Shown: piece by piece, positions 5,252 through 5,516 of the stretch
Position numbering within the stretch: the stretch's first letter is position 1
Layout of the letters: each line of letters opens with the position of its first letter
Assembly: GCA_003229935.1 (NCBI GenBank)
Contig: QIGD01000096.1
Coordinates: 1-5,516 of the forward strand
Source: Methanobacteriota archaeon
GTDB lineage: Archaea > Hydrothermarchaeota > Hydrothermarchaeia > Hydrothermarchaeales > BMS3B
Direction: 5' to 3'
DNA length: 5,516 bases
Notes under the pieces: generated by a model
What the model saw: only the letters and a program-made list of their open reading frames with translations
Told to the model about the DNA's origin: nothing
Databases searched by the model: none
Position numbers and translations under genes: made by a program

Positions 5252-5516
5252 ATGGCAGCAAGTTTGGCAAAATTACCTTCATCCCCAGACCCATCCTACA
5301 TGGACATCTACGTCCGTGTATAGGAACTTAATAAAACTGTAGCCAAGCAAGCTAAAATTATTGCTGCTCAGGCTAAAGAGATTGCATATCTCAAGAAAGA
5401 GCTGGCAAAATATGAGAACCCTCATACACCCTCATCAGCAAAGCGATTCAAGAAGAAACTGAAACGCAAGGATGGCCAGAAGAAACGTGGAGCACCAAAA
5501 GGCCATAGAGGAGATA
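5252..5516 (+). pseudogene. Transposase, IS66-like N-terminal part, interrupted by in-frame TAG and cut by window
   Basis: From the ATG at 5252 the frame reads MAASLAKLPSSPDPSYMDIY and then VRV, meets TAG at 5321-5323, and stays open in the same frame to the window end. After the TAG come ELNKTVAKQAKIIAAQAKE and IAYLKKELAKYENPHTPSSA (a coiled coil ending in the YENPHTPSS motif), a very basic KRFKKKLKRKDGQKKR segment, and GAPKGHRGD. This pattern, a heptad coil, N-P-x-T-P-S-S and G-x-x-x-G-H-x-G, is the N-terminal region of IS66-like transposases common in archaea; full proteins are about 400-500 residues. The TAG could be a CAG-to-TAG nonsense mutation in a glutamine-rich coil or, if the organism decodes amber codons, pyrrolysine. 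No alternative ATG follows the TAG within the window. Exact IS family assignment is uncertain. Confidence 0.7.

Noticed and set aside
1..5516. CRISPR array, tRNA or rRNA gene
   Set aside because: No regularly spaced repeats and no cloverleaf or rRNA-like sequence were recognised on either strand; this was by eye only.

Overview
The window is archaeal. It encodes a TATA-box-binding protein (TBP), translation initiation factor aIF2-beta and a Tfx-family regulator, and its candidate promoters are TATA-box type. The aIF2-beta carries a C-terminal TRAM domain, an arrangement I associate with methanogen and haloarchaeal lineages (Halobacteriota, e.g. Methanomicrobia and relatives). With moderate GC this suggests a methanogen or an anaerobic alkane/methane-oxidising relative; the species cannot be named from sequence alone.

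Layout. Bases 1-395 (+) hold the C-terminal end of adenine deaminase, converging on a two-gene unit hisF-hisH (1825-412, -) that encodes both subunits of imidazole glycerol phosphate synthase. A 57-bp divergent gap separates hisF from a tfx-family regulator (1883-2284, +). The 3' end of tfx overlaps, tail to tail, the end of a second minus-strand unit that reads tbp (4147-3608), aIF2-beta (3598-2957), then a HAD-family phosphatase (2960-2274). These three are tightly packed: a 9-bp gap, then an ATGA overlap. The tbp promoter region has several TATA-like boxes and a strong Shine-Dalgarno (SD) sequence.

The right part is accessory. Immediately upstream of the tbp promoter lies an approximately 525-bp remnant of an IS200/IS605-type element (about 4271-4795). 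It keeps a left-end hairpin, the first third of tnpB (frameshifted, with the rest deleted) and a well-preserved right-end hairpin of the kind that forms the 3' part of TnpB guide RNA. Next comes a YnfA/UPF0060 small four-helix membrane protein (5158-4832, -). The window ends in the 5' part of a different transposase (5252 onward, +), interrupted by an in-frame TAG.

Themes. The left and middle are housekeeping: purine salvage, histidine synthesis, and a TBP/aIF2-beta unit joining transcription and translation initiation. The most interesting points are the miniaturised TnpB element with both ends kept next to the tbp operon, the tandem TATA boxes before the gene for the TATA-binding protein, and the TAG codons (inside the transposase, and as the only stop between the in-frame tbp and aIF2-beta genes). 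No CRISPR array, tRNA or rRNA was recognised, and I found no complete, clearly new multi-gene system.
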